A stretch of 64,000 nucleotides of DNA from Argopecten irradians (GCF_041381155.1 NC_091143.1:38269996-38333995); one strand, 5' to 3'. Shown: positions 34,301-45,471, numbered from the stretch's first letter. Numbers and translations are program-made. Notes: generated from the letters alone by a model not told the origin.

Positions 34301-37300
34301 GTCCTGAAGACAAAATCATTGTAAGTGGAGATTCAAAATTGTATAAATGGTCTGACAGACCCTACTGGGGGCAGTGGGTGCTTTGGGCCTGAGGGGCGGG
34401 GCCAAACGTGATCAATTTTGCTTTTTTAACTTGTATTTTTTTGTAATAATTACTGTAACAGAGTGCAGGATTTTATTAAAATGTAATCGCTCTGGATCTC
34501 TAAATTGCTAGTCTGACGCTCAACTGATCGAGCTAAAGAGATGTTCTCTCAAGCCAAAAAGTATATTTCGGCGACAAAGACCTTGGGACCTCTTGTTTAA
34601 TCAAATGTTAATTGATGACATATGCTTTTGGTGGAGGGCTACATATATGCAAAAATAAACAGCAGTTTCCTAAGATATTCACGTAAAATAAACCATATTT
34701 TAATAATTCATTACAAGAATTAGATTTAAACATATTTAACAGAAAGTTGTTTGTATTTTTTCAGCTACTTATCTTATATAGAAAAAGGAGTCCGAAATCC
34801 TTTCAGCGATGACGTCACCACGACGTTTTCCCAGGACATTGAGCCGGAAGCGGTTGCCATCAGTGATGATGGCCAATGGGCTTACATTACACTTCCGGTA
34901 AATTTCAGTTTGCATGTGGTAAAAATGTGGTTTCGCTTTCTTGTTTGATTTGTTGGTTCTCTCGACATTATGTCGTATTTAGGCAAAAAAAATAATGTCT
35001 GTTTAGGCTTAACCGACCGACCTTAATTTGGACCCTCGACCCTATTTTTTCCCCATTTTTATACGAAAAATAAAAAAAGTCGGGATTTCGATCTTAGACT
35101 CCGGTTCGGCTTATTATTTTAAAGTGAAAAACACTAAAAAAAAGGAAAAAAATTCCTCCCGACCTACCGACCTGCCAATGTAACCCTAAACAGAGATTTT
35201 CTTAGCCTTATCTGTTGTGCCGTCTAGTTTCTTTCTATGATGTACATCAGAGAAGGTTTTTTTTAATAAAGATTTAGTTACACATACATATACCAATGAT
35301 GACAATGAATTAGTCGACATATTGCGAAATAAAACTAGCTTTTTTTAACATTTGAGCTATCGACCTTATTTACAAATGTTATATGGTCCTATAGCTAGTG
35401 ATTTACACAAAAAAATATATATATACACACACCTATTATACATCCACGACGAAGTAAATTGGATTGAGTTTGTCGGTGTGTAGACACAACGATCGACCAA
35501 CTACTTCTCCTTTACTACCGGAGGGGTTTCAATGAAACTTGGTGGCAATATTCCTTATACAATGTATATGAACGTTATCTATATTTGAACAAAGCACCTT
35601 CATCCTTTTTTAGCGTTGATACAGAAACGATAAAATGACTACTCCTCATAAACTACTGGATGAATTCGAATGATACTTAATGGAAAATGTCCTTGTAAAG
35701 TGTAGATGTGTATAATCTATATCTAAACCACATATCTCCGTCTTTTGCATGATGTCCCTTTATTACAAGCTGGACGGGTACGTGTTAAAATGATAATTTC
35801 GAAAGATGAGGAAAGAAAGGTATACATTGGCCTAAATCCATCAAGCCAACACGTTTTTCAATGACTTGTAAAGTGTGGCCTCTTCACCATCAAGATTGAC
35901 TACAAAAGTATTTCGTACTTAGATGTTGAAATGTTTTTGCTTTTTTGTTTATCTCGATTTTTTTGAACATTTTTGCAATTCATTAAAGAATTCTGTGTCA
36001 AGGACAGTAATGTAAATTACTATTTAATCGCAATGCTATTTTTACTATTGCTCTAATCGGCTAACCACGAAAATATCTATCCACGAAATTTTGTCTAAGC
36101 TCCTCGAAAGAAAGAACCCACAAATATTTCATGCCAGGCACACACCTAGCCTGTACGTTTTAGTTCAAACGTCATGCGAATTCATGAACATTTTTAAGCA
36201 ATGGTTTATTTAGCATTAAAACATAACTTTCATGCTGAAAACTTACTAATTATTATTTATTAGATATTCAACTCTTTAATTTACATTTAAACGCTGATTA
36301 TATGAATCATCCTCTATACTTCAGAGGTAGCTATCACTGACGTCATATCCATCCCAGGGCTATCTCATAGTAAAACTGAAAGCAGTTCTGAAGAAAAGAT
36401 CTTCCTAAAACAGGCTTGCATATGCTACCTTTGAAAACTACAGAGAGAGCGATGCCAAACTTCAAAGCCACACATTTATCCACAGTATACCGTTATACGA
36501 TTCTTTTGATGTACATCAAAGGACTGAATTACCTGTGGCTGTTGTTGCCTCCAGTTTTGCTATGAGGTAGTCTAAGGGTGGATATAACGTCAGTGATAGT
36601 AACCCCTGCAGTGGTGAGGATGAGGGTCTATAAACTATTAGTATACGGAATGTTGTAAAGGTGAAAAGAATTTCCATTTTGTTTTTGAAGGAAAACAATG
36701 CAATGGCGATTATAAATTTGGTGACTGAAGCCTGGGATGATATATATCCATTAGGCACCAAAGCCTGGGGAGGAAGCCGCTTGTTTGATGGCAGCGACAT
36801 AGACGGAGGTAAGTAATTGATTACTCGAGGGGGGTCAGTTTTATTGATACATTTATTATCATGTAACTATAAGTATTAAAAGTTGGATAACGTTTTCTGT
36901 TGTTGGTGATTACCTTCTGTAATTATGGTGATACTAGGTATTAAATGATCTAAAGCACAATGCCTTACAAAGTATGTATTAAAAGTGGTGACGTCATTAC
37001 GACGTCAATGATTTTCATTTCATACAAACAAAAAACAACAACTTTGGATTGCATGATTGCATGTTTTTGTATAGATTGATATATTTCCGTTGCTTGTGTA
37101 TGGTATTGCTTTGTTAGTTAAACGTTCTGTTAACATCCAGGGTCATATTCTGTGTGTTTTATTATGTAAATTCGACAGTAGTTTGCAATCGTTATTTGAA
37201 TTACTGGTTTGCCCAATACAATATCGTATAGATAAAAATGGTCATTTTGAATTGTGCTGCTTTTTATCATCTTATTGTATGGCAATAAAAACCTATTTAC

Positions 37301-40300
37301 TCAAAGCTGTGTAACACATTTTGTATCATTCATAACCAGAGAAGCGTATCAAATAGAAAGAAATAGAAGAAAGCAAGCTAACATAACATGTTCATAACAT
37401 AACATTAACATGTAGGATTGGTTTCTTCTATTTAAATGCAAGAAGTATCCGCTACAAAGTTTTTAATTTGATATTGATTAATTAACTAAGATTTGAACAA
37501 CATTTGTGGAAGAAAGTTGATACCTGTTTGAATTAAATCAAATTATTATCATCTTCTAAGCCCATTTTGTTACATTTACTCTGTAAAGTTAATAGCCATC
37601 GTATCAGCCAACCAGAGGCGGCGATACTATGTCGTGTGACAAAATGCAGCCAATGAAAATGCTCGTTACAAATACGCTTCTCTGTCCTCCAGGTCCATTT
37701 TTGAATTCGTATGATGTTCGCGGGATGTACCAGCCGACAGGAGCTGTGTTCGTTACCACGGGCATATCGTCTTATGTTGTGACGGCCAACACTGGCGCTC
37801 CCAAGGTCTACACTACTGCTGAACAAGGGGTCGACTTTACAGATGCGATATCTGCGGCCAACGCAATGGCCAGTGAGTAGATATACATATATAATAGTAT
37901 AAAACGTGCAAGGAATAATATTGGGGATGTGACAATAGTTGAATACAAGTACAATTCAATTTTGTGTCACAAAAATCAGTTTTGTCACCGAATCCAAATA
38001 TGGATATGCAAATGAAATGTCTCATCACGATTTTGTAACGTGGCCTCTCAATGGATATAGTGACTGTTGGTATGGCACGCGCACACGGTGTTAAACCAAT
38101 GTGTGATTACATAATGGATAGGCTGCAAGCACCTGTATTTGTATCATCCGTTTAATTTTTGTGGATGTTTAATATACTTACAGTGATCAGCAGAATATGT
38201 CCCAACTTCTTGTGAAAGACGCATGTCCTAAAATATCATTTATTAGGCCTATTAGAAGAGGAAGGAGGTTACGATATCAAATGCAAGCCTATTAGGTACA
38301 TACAGAAATGGATAATCTATGGAAAATACTAGTAGTCTTTCATGGGAAATGCACATGAATTGTCATAAGCGTAATGATTACATATATATATTCATCAAAT
38401 ACTCGTTCACTATCATAACTTCAAAGTATGGTTACCCTTCGCCAAAGAATGAGTAAACTGTAAGCGTTTCAACAGATCGGTTAGGAGCTTACAAGTAAAG
38501 GTCAAACATGGACTTATTTGCATACTGAATTGACGAAAATTTGTCATAACAACAGGATTTTTGTCCGCTGAAATATAATTTTTGTTATTTTTGTCATTAC
38601 GGAAATGAAGTTGTTATAAAAAAAACATTGTTTGTTAGACGAAAATGATTTTGTTACGACAGAATTCAATTTGGTGTTCACAAAATGGAATTTTGTCTAC
38701 AAAATTGAATTTTGTCTTGACTTTTGTCCACTGAAAGATTGTTTGTATAACAAAACTTATTTTTGTAATATGTTATAAATTTTGTTAATCTGAACTCATT
38801 TTTTTTACCATAATTCATTTTTGTCTACATAAAATCTGATTTCGTGTACAAAATCACAAGTGTCCCATTTGGCGCCCCGTTTTTGAAACATATCTGACAG
38901 AAACGTGGTGGAAATATATAATAATAGATAATTATATCTAATCCATTCGACTCACATGAAATACCTGAAAGTCTGAATGGGAATGTGAGTATACCCTAAA
39001 ACTAGTTCCATTCTACATCACGTGACATTTTACCTGCAGAACATATTTAGCTCGAGTCAGCGCTGTGTATTATGTGTGGCCTTTAGCTATGCATGAGGAA
39101 AGTGAACTTACCTTTTTGTTTTGTTCTCTGCAGATAACCTTATTGACCAAACAGAGATATCCGGTTCCCTTGCTCTCGATTTGTCTTCTGATTACAGACT
39201 AGGTAAGCGATAAAGTGTAAATAAGTCAGTGTTAAATAGTATATCTGAGGTAAGTAATATTATGTAAATAAGTTAATTGTATTGGGTATCTATAATGTCA
39301 GATGAGTTATTCAGTAAGTAGTATGGTGTAACAAGTAAATTGTATTGAGTATCTAGAATGTCAGATGAGCTAAGTAACATTATGTAAATAAGTAAATTGT
39401 ATTGGGTATCTAGAATGTCAGATGAGCTAAGTAACATTGTGTAAATAAGTAAATTGTATTTGGTATCTAGAATGTCAGATGAGCTAAGTAACATTGTGTA
39501 AATAAGTAAATTGTATTTGGTATCTAGAATGTCAGATGAGCTAAGTAACATTGTGTAAATAAGTAAATTGTATTTGGTATCTAGAATGTCAGATGAGCTA
39601 AGTAACATTAGTAACATTGTGTAAATAAGCAAATTGTATTGGGTATCTAGAATGTCAGATGAGCTATAACATTGTGTAAATAATTTATTGTATTGGGTAT
39701 CAAGAATGTCAGATGAGCTAAGTAACATTGTGTAAATAATTTATTGTATTGGCTATCTAGAATGTCAGATGAGCTAATTAACATTGTGTAAATAAGTAAA
39801 TTGTAGGTATCTAGAATGTCAGATGAGCTAAGTAACATTGTGTAAATAAGTAAATTGTATTGGGTATCTAGAATGTCAGATGAGCTAAGTAACATTGTGT
39901 AAATAAGGTATCTAGAATGTCAGATGAGCTAAGTAACATTGTGTAAATAAGTTAATTGTATTGGCTATCTAGAATGTCAGATGAGCTAAGTAACATTGTG
40001 TAAATAAGTTAATTGTATTGGGTATCTAGAATGTCAGATGAGCGAGCTAAGTAACATTATGTAAATAAGTAAATTGCATTGGGTATCTAGAATGTCAGAT
40101 GAGCTAAGTAATATTATGTAAATAAGTAAATTGCATTGGGTTATTGGGTATCTAGAATGTCAGATGAGCTAAGTAACATTGTGTAAATAAGTAAATTGTA
40201 TTTGGTATCTAGAATGTCAGATGAGCTAAGTAACATTATGTAAATAAGTAAATTGTATTGGGTATCTAGAATGTCAGATGAGCTAAGTAACATTATGTAA

Positions 40301-43300
40301 ATAAGTAAATTGTATTGGGTATCTAGAATGTCAGATGAGCTAAGTAACATTGTGTAAAAAAGTCAATGTGAATGGGTGAACACATAACTTGGAAACACTG
40401 CACTGTAGATATGAATATACATTGTACTTGATTCGTGAGTATGATTATTACGGCGTATATAACTTTAAGATAGAAAGCTTACCCCTCGGGTTTAGATTCT
40501 CCTGTCTCACTCCGAAGAGTTGAAGGATTCTAATAATCTTACCTTATGGTAAAACAAACTACGCGAGAATTTTGCATTTTTTCAACAATTATATGAGGTT
40601 ATCATTGCTTGCATTGTCGACACATCATTATTGGAGACACAAATTAAAGTTGCGCACGGGGTAAGAGAAAAAAAAATTAACCCTCTTTGGTGTGAGGCAG
40701 GAGATCTCCATCCTCGATATAATATTCTTAAGCTGTCAAACACTCGCCACAGGTTTAGATTCTCCTGTCCCCTGCCACAGCCTTGTGTTTGACAGCTTAA
40801 AAGTCGTAGCCTTGGGTTGATATCATCCATTATCCCGCCTCAGACAAGGATCTTGTATTCCTATTGGTTAAAATGTCGTCACGTGATATCCCAGATATAG
40901 TCGTATCAGGTTAGTAGAAATCGTATCAGGTTTGGACGACGATAGAGTTATCGTTCCTTGCCCCTAACGTCATTAGCAACAAGATGGCGGTCAAGTAACG
41001 CTTCGCGACGACGGCACTGAAAGTGATGAAGACAAAATATTTGAATGATAGCGCTGATGATCGTTTTCAAAGCAAACCGGAATCGGCAACACTTATTTAG
41101 GATTATTTAGCAGAAATGGACCATGACAACGCATTCTAGTCTTCAATGAGGTGAAGTTTTGAGTCGTTTTGGTTTCCATACTCCGTGCATTATTTGCATT
41201 TTGCAGTTACTTCATCGAAAGGGTCCTCGACGGGATAAATTCGTTACACAGTTTGTTAGTGAGCTAATACGGAAAAAAATATTGGGTCTAAAATAACATG
41301 TATCAGGCTCGGCTTCGCCTCTCCCGATACAAGTTTATTTTAGACCCAATATTTTTCCGTATTAGGTCACTAACAAACTGTGTAACTAATAGTCTAATCC
41401 CAATACTTGCTATCGCGATTAAGCAGGATTTAATCCCCTTGTTTGTAACTCACCTTTTTGGAGAGTTCCACTAATCGCGATAACAAGTATTTGATTGAAT
41501 TATTAGTTTATTATATTAGCTCTTGATAGAAGTTGTATTTATTATGGCAGAAAACACGGTAGATACATGTAGCAAAAAGGAAAAGCTACAGTCAATTGGG
41601 TATATTTCTACGACTTCAGACGTCAAAATTAAATATAAAAAAACATCAATTCGTATGTCACCTTTTTATAAAACATTGTTAAAGTCCGCCATGACGATTT
41701 AGAATCTGCTATCTTAACCACATTTGTCGGTATGTTACTGTTCGAAAACTTCCTCCAGCGTTCAGAAAAGTGTCAATCGAGTTGATCTTAGGCGATGGTG
41801 TTCTTACCTGGCCTCATTTGTTGATCTTAACAATTTTTTATAGGTAGACTCCTCATCAGCAATAGAGATGGGAGGAGCGAGACCATCAATACCCTAATTA
41901 AAACTGTCCATTTGTTCGGTGGTCGAGACATAGGATTTTTTAACACAGCCACAAAAACTTTTTCCTTCACCACAAACGATGACCTGGAGAAAAAGGCACA
42001 AGAACGCTATCCTGCGGTTTTTAATGGCGACTGTTCTAACGCGTCTGTGTCCCCAGCTGCCGAGATGGACAGCAGATCGATCAAATTGGTAAAGCATTCA
42101 AACAGTTTTTAGCTCACCTGGCCCGAAGGGCCGGTGAGCTTATGTCATGGCGCGGCGTCCGTCGTCCGTCGTCCGTCCGTCGTCCGTCCGTCCGTCAACA
42201 TTTCCTTTAAATCGCTACTAGTCATAGAGTTCTGCATGGATTGTAACCAAATTTGGCCACAAACATCCTTGGGGGAGGGGAAACAGAACTTGTATAAATT
42301 TTGGCTCTGTCCCCCCCCGGGGCAGGAGGGGCGGGGCCCAATAGGGGAAATAGAGGTAAATCCTATAAATCGCTACTTGTCCTAGAGTTCTGCATGGATT
42401 GTAACCAAATTTGGCCACAAACATCCTTGGGGGAGGGGGAACAGAACTTGTATAAATTTTGGCTCTGGTCCCCCGGGGGCAGGAGGGGCGGGGCCCAATA
42501 GGGGAAATAGAGGTAAATCCTTTAAATCGCTACTAGTCATAGAGTTCTGAATGGAATGTAACCAAATTTGGCCACAAACATCCTCTGGGGAAGGGGAACA
42601 GAACTTGTATACATTTTGGCTCTGGTACCCCGGGGGCAGGAGGGGCGGGGCCCAATAGGGGAAATAGAGGTAAATCCTTTAAATCGCTACTTGTCGTAGA
42701 GTTCTAAATGGAATGTAACCAAATTTGGCCACAAACATCCTTGGGGGAAGGGGAACAGAACTTGTATAAATTTTGGCTCTGACCCCCCGGGGGCAGGAGG
42801 GGCGGGGCCCAATAGGGGAAATAGAGGTAAATCCTTTAAATCGCTACTAGTCATAGAGTTCTGAATGGAATGTAACCAAATTTGGCCACAAACATCCTTT
42901 GGGGAAGGGGAACAGAACTTGTATAAATTTTGGCTCTGGTCCCCGGGGGTAGGAGGGGCGGGGCCCAATAGGGGTAATAGAGGTAAATCCTTTAAATCGC
43001 TACTAGTCATAGAGTTCTGAATGGAATGTAACCAAATTTGGCCACAAACATCCTTTGGGGAAGGGGAACAGAACTTAATTTTGGCTCTGACCTCCTGGGG
43101 GCGTTAGGGGTGGGGCCCAATAAGGGGATTTAGAGGTTAATATTAAAATTCCTTCAGAAAAGAAACAATGAACCTGTATTCAGAACATTACTTGGCATTA
43201 CAAACCAGATGAGCGATACAGGCCCTCTAAGCCTCTTGTTTATGTTCGGAATTTCAATCCGTTTACTATGGACAAAATTATGATCAAAGATGTAAGAACT

Positions 43301-44749
43301 AGATCAAAAGATGGATTGACTAGGTCAAAGAGTTTAAGGACTAGGTCAAAAGATATATGGACTAGGTCAAAAAGTTATAATGACTAGGTCAAAGGGTGTA
43401 AGGACTAGGTCAAAATGTTATAATGACTAGGTCAAAAGATGTAAGGACTAGGTCAAAAGGTGTAAGGAGTCAAACTAAGGACTAGGTCAAAAGGTGTAAG
43501 GACTAGGTCAAAAGGTGTAACTTGACTAGATCAAAAGGTTTAAGGACTAGGTCAAAAGGTGTAAGGACTAGTTAAAAAAGGTGTAAGGACTAGGTCAAAA
43601 GGTGTAAGGACTAGGTCAAAGATGTAAGGACAAGATCGAAAGGTGTAAGGACTAGATCAAAAGGTGCAAGGACTAGGTCAAAAGGTGTAAGGACTAGGTC
43701 AAAAAGTGTAAGGACTAGGTCAAAAAGTGTAAGGACTAGATCAAAAAGTGTAAGGACTAGGTAAAAAGGTGTTAGGACTAGGTAAAAAGGTGAAAGGACT
43801 AGGTCAAAAGGTGTAAGGACTAGGTCAAAAGGTGTAAGGACGAGGTCAAAAAGTGTAAGGACTATATCAAAAAGTGTGAGGACTAGGTCAAAAGGTGTAA
43901 GGGCTAGGTAAAGGGTGTTAGAACTAGGTCAAAAGGTGTAACTTGACTAGATAAAAAGGTGTAAGGACTAGGTCAAAAGGTGTAAGGACAAGGTCAAAAG
44001 GTGTAAGGACTAAACCTAAGGGTGTTAAAACTAGGTCAAAGGATTAAGGACTAGGTTAAGAGTGTAAGGACTAGGTTAAGAGTGTAAGGACCAGGGCAAA
44101 GGATGTAATACATGTATATTATAGACGTACAATTTGACTTCATAGGTCCTTTTATGCATTTCTTTAATAGAAAGTCGGAGAAAAGGTGAGCATTTTCAGC
44201 CTATTTGAATTATTTGTATTTATACAAACATTTTTTTATATACGTTGACTGTCAGATGACACGTTTCCATACATATGTGTTTGGCACGTGCTTTAAATAC
44301 AGACGGACATTTATTTTCTGTTTCCTTTTTATGTTCTTAGGGTCCAGAGCCAAATGTCGTGGTGGCTGGAACATTCAATAGGGTACCTCTTATTGCAGCC
44401 GCTACGCGCAACGGTTTGATATATTTGTACTCAATGGCCTTCGACTCCCCATTTTACGAGAGTGTGTATAGATACGGAGATCCTAATGAAAGTTGGGACC
44501 AAAATCAGGACGGACTCATTTCGGACATGGGGTAAGATTTGTTTTATTACTGAGAACGGTAATTCAAAAGAGCCGCGTCATGCAATGGTAGTATGTAATT
44601 AGCTATTTGAAGGATGTTTTTATGGATTTGATAAAATTCTAATTTTCAGCTACATCAATGAAAATGTTCTCGCTGGTGGTAGACCCCATCTCTTTGTGGT
44701 CAGCAAAGGAACTGGTTCTATCAGCTTAAAAGAAATTAGAAGTGAATAA
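31362..44749 (+). CDS. MSP130-like secreted glycoprotein, copy 1 (choice-of-anchor I beta-propeller family), ten coding exons
   Basis: MSP130 is a biomineralisation-associated surface glycoprotein of sea-urchin skeletogenic cells; relatives occur in molluscs and bacteria. Exons: 31362-31536, 31910-32143, 34035-34218, 34765-34897, 36691-36808, 37693-37872, 39134-39202, 41844-42088, 44341-44531, 44650-44749 (phases 1,1,2,0,1,1,1,0,2). Product: 542 residues. Residues 1-16 form a signal peptide (MKTILLTLLSASTALA). Propeller-type motifs follow: SPKSMAFTPDCSKLVVANEG, DPDGSITVV, EPEAVAISDDGQWAYITLP with ENNAMAIINL, SYVVTANTGA, HLFGGRDIGFF and GPEPNVVVAG. Seven cysteines match copy 2. DQNQDGLISDMG (about 499-510) resembles an EF-hand loop. 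The C-terminus (SLKEIRSE) is polar, so no GPI anchor is predicted, unlike my recollection of sea-urchin MSP130. The ATG at 31362 has a strong context (CACCACCATG). Poly(A) signal AATAAA at 44803. Confidence 0.9.
31559..31880. mobile_element. Family 4 element, copy 2, filling intron 1 of MSP130-like gene 1
   Basis: AAAGATGCTCCATCGCAGAC at the left and GGCGATGGAACATCTTT at the right are inverted. The interior (TTACAAAAGTTACTTACTTC, ACCATTATCACCATTGGAAA) is the reverse complement of copies 1 and 3. It takes up nearly the whole 373-bp intron. Confidence 0.75.
32205..33005. repeat. 21-bp minisatellite, around 37 units, intron 2 of MSP130-like gene 1
   Basis: The unit is GGGTGTCAAGGAGAAATGTA then T, with variants GATGTGTAT and GATAAATTTAT. 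It starts about 60 bp after the exon 2 donor at 32144. Period 21 keeps frames open on both strands for up to 211 codons, but it is intronic and low-complexity, so I do not call a gene. Confidence 0.92.
33299..33910. repeat. Dispersed 'AGCTCACCTGG' family, copy with 2-3 internal units
   Basis: It starts TTTTAGCTCACCTGGGCCGA then AGGGCTG. The inner block TAGAGTTTGTATAAATCTTG, with GGCAGGAGCGG and CATTGGGCGAAGGGGAATAG, is repeated. It ends CCAGGTGAGCGACAGGCCAT then CTGGGCATCTTG. Confidence 0.75.
34981..35208. mobile_element. Family 6 inverted-repeat element (about 228 bp), intron 4 of MSP130-like gene 1
   Basis: Left end AGGCAAAAAAAATAATGTCT then GTTTAGGCTTAACCGACCG. The right end is the inverse: GACCTACCGACC, GTAACCCTAAACAGAG and TTTTCTTAGCCT. 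The interior is AT-rich with no ORF. Confidence 0.7.
35495..35765. repeat. Dispersed repeat with two diverged units
   Basis: CTCCTTTACTACCGGAGGGG with TTTCAATGAAACTTGGTGGC, then ACTCCTCATAAACTACTGGA with GATACTTAATGG, match the fragment at 5085-5200. The rest of the intron (35766-36300) shows nothing recognisable. Confidence 0.5.
36308..36622. mobile_element. Family 2 inverted-repeat element, full copy (315 bp), intron 4 of MSP130-like gene 1
   Basis: Left CATCCTCTATACTTCAGAGG, then TATCACTGACGTCATATCCA. The right arm is inverted: GGATATAACGTCAGTGATAG, then TAACCCCTGCAGTGG and GAGGATG. The interior is shared with 45.1 kb (ACAGAGAGAGCGATGCC, GTATACCGTTATACGATTCT). It ends only about 70 bp before exon 5. 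Confidence 0.8.
38500..38870. repeat. Low-complexity 'AATTTTTGTC' region
   Basis: Many diverged copies of AATTTTTGTC or AAAATTTGT with TAACAA spacers occur in intron 6 of MSP130-like gene 1. There is no regular period. The rest of that intron (37873-39133) is otherwise plain AT-rich sequence. Confidence 0.5.
39203..40370. repeat. 57-bp minisatellite starting at the exon 7 donor, around 20 units
   Basis: Unit: GAGCTAAGTAACATTGTGTA, AATAAGTAAATTGTATTGGG, TATCTAGAATGTCAGAT. The first units begin at the splice donor of exon 7 (GTAAGCGATAAAGTGTAAAT, then GTAAGTAATATTATGTAAAT) and so carry donor-like GTAAG. Later units read CTAAG. Period 57 keeps minus-strand frames open, with no gene implied. Confidence 0.92.
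40470..40860. repeat. Inverted-repeat segment in intron 7
   Basis: AAGCTGTCAAACAC at 40731 and its inverse GTGTTTGACAGCTT at 40787 form a stem. GGTTTAGATTCTCCTGTC occurs directly at about 40490 and 40752. Likely an old palindromic element. Confidence 0.45.
41243..41386. repeat. Long near-perfect palindrome (144 bp)
   Basis: The left arm GTTACACAGTTTGTTAGTGA, GCTAATACGGAAAAAAATAT, TGGGTCTAAAATAA returns inverted after a short loop with GGCTCGGCTTCGCC. Only a few mismatches are seen over about 60 bp. Intron 7 of MSP130-like gene 1. Confidence 0.85.
41384..41508. repeat. Second palindrome abutting the first (125 bp)
   Basis: Left AACTAATAGTCTAATCCCAA, TACTTGCTATCGCGATTA; right TAATCGCGATAACAAGTATT, TGATTGAATTATTAGTT. 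It starts at the end of the preceding palindrome, sharing GTAACTAAT. Confidence 0.8.
42104..43242. repeat. Dispersed 'AGCTCACCTGG' family copy with six 157-bp internal units, intron 8 of MSP130-like gene 1
   Basis: It begins TTTTTAGCTCACCTGGCCCG then AAGGGCCGGTGAGCT, a hairpin, and a (GTCCGTC)n stretch. Internal units starting ACCAAATTTGGCCACAAACA occur at 42246, 42404, 42561, 42718, 42874 and 43031. It ends ACTTGGCATTACAAACCAGA, then TGAGCGATACAGGCCCTCT and CCTCTTGTTT. Confidence 0.9.
43264..44110. repeat. 21-bp minisatellite, around 39 units, intron 8 of MSP130-like gene 1
   Basis: Unit AAGGACTAGGTCAAAAGGTG then T, with many point variants and a few indels. It starts about 20 bp after the preceding dispersed element ends and stops about 230 bp before exon 9. 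Confidence 0.92.
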
Positions 44750-44802
44750 TTCTCTATTTGGTTAAATCTTTTCTGATTTTTTTATGTACATACACTTACA
44801 TG

Positions 44803-44808
44803 AATAAA
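44803..44808 (+). terminator. Poly(A) signal of MSP130-like gene 1
   Basis: AATAAA lies 54 bp beyond the TAA stop (44747-44749), a normal spacing for a short 3' UTR. Confidence 0.65.
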
Positions 44809-44995
44809 GCGTACGGCTCTATTCGTCTTCTTCGCACTTCCTTTCTCACCAACCTTACTGCTGACCATTTCCTCGGAGGCTTAGATTTATGTTCTATCAG
44901 TTTTCTGACCCCTGTGTATATTGAGAGTTATATCAGTTTTCTGACCCCTGTGTATGTTGAGAGTATTTTTTAGCGAGTATGCTGTATCTAATAGT

Positions 44996-45312
44996 CATCC
45001 TCGATACTCCAGGGCTTCCGATCACTTACGATCTCTACACCCCTGGACTATCTCATAGTGAAATTGAAGGCAGCTCAGCGGAAAACATTTGACCAATCAC
45101 AGGCTAGCAAATATTTCATTTGAAGACTATAGAGAGAGCGACGCCTAACATCAAAGCGACAGAGTCAACCACAGTGTACCGTTATACGGCTCTTTTGATG
45201 TACATCAAATGACTAAGTTACCTGTTCTATTCTGTTGCCTCCAGTTTTACTATGAGATAGTCCAGGGGTGTAGAGATCGTAAGTGATCGGAACCCCAGGA
45301 AGATCGAGGATG
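44996..45312. mobile_element. Family 2 inverted-repeat element, full copy (317 bp)
   Basis: Left CATCCTCGATACTCCAGGGC, CACTTACGATCTCTACACCC, CTGGACTATCTCATAGTGA. The right arm is the inverse: TTTTACTATGAGATAGTCCA, GGGGTGTAGAGATCGTAAGT, GAAGATCGAGGATG. The loop contains ATAGAGAGAGCGACGCCTAA and GTGTACCGTTATACGGCTC. It sits about 250 bp after the stop of gene 1. Confidence 0.88.
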
Positions 45313-45471
45313 GCTGAATCTAAACATCTCTACAACCACATTTGTTAAGGTCGTGTATACATGTAGTTCAACTACATTATATTGCAATGCTGTCCTTCAA
45401 AAGTGGATATAATAACTGTTGAAATGACTGGCAGAATGGTTTATTAATATCATCATTATTTTGTTTCACTT

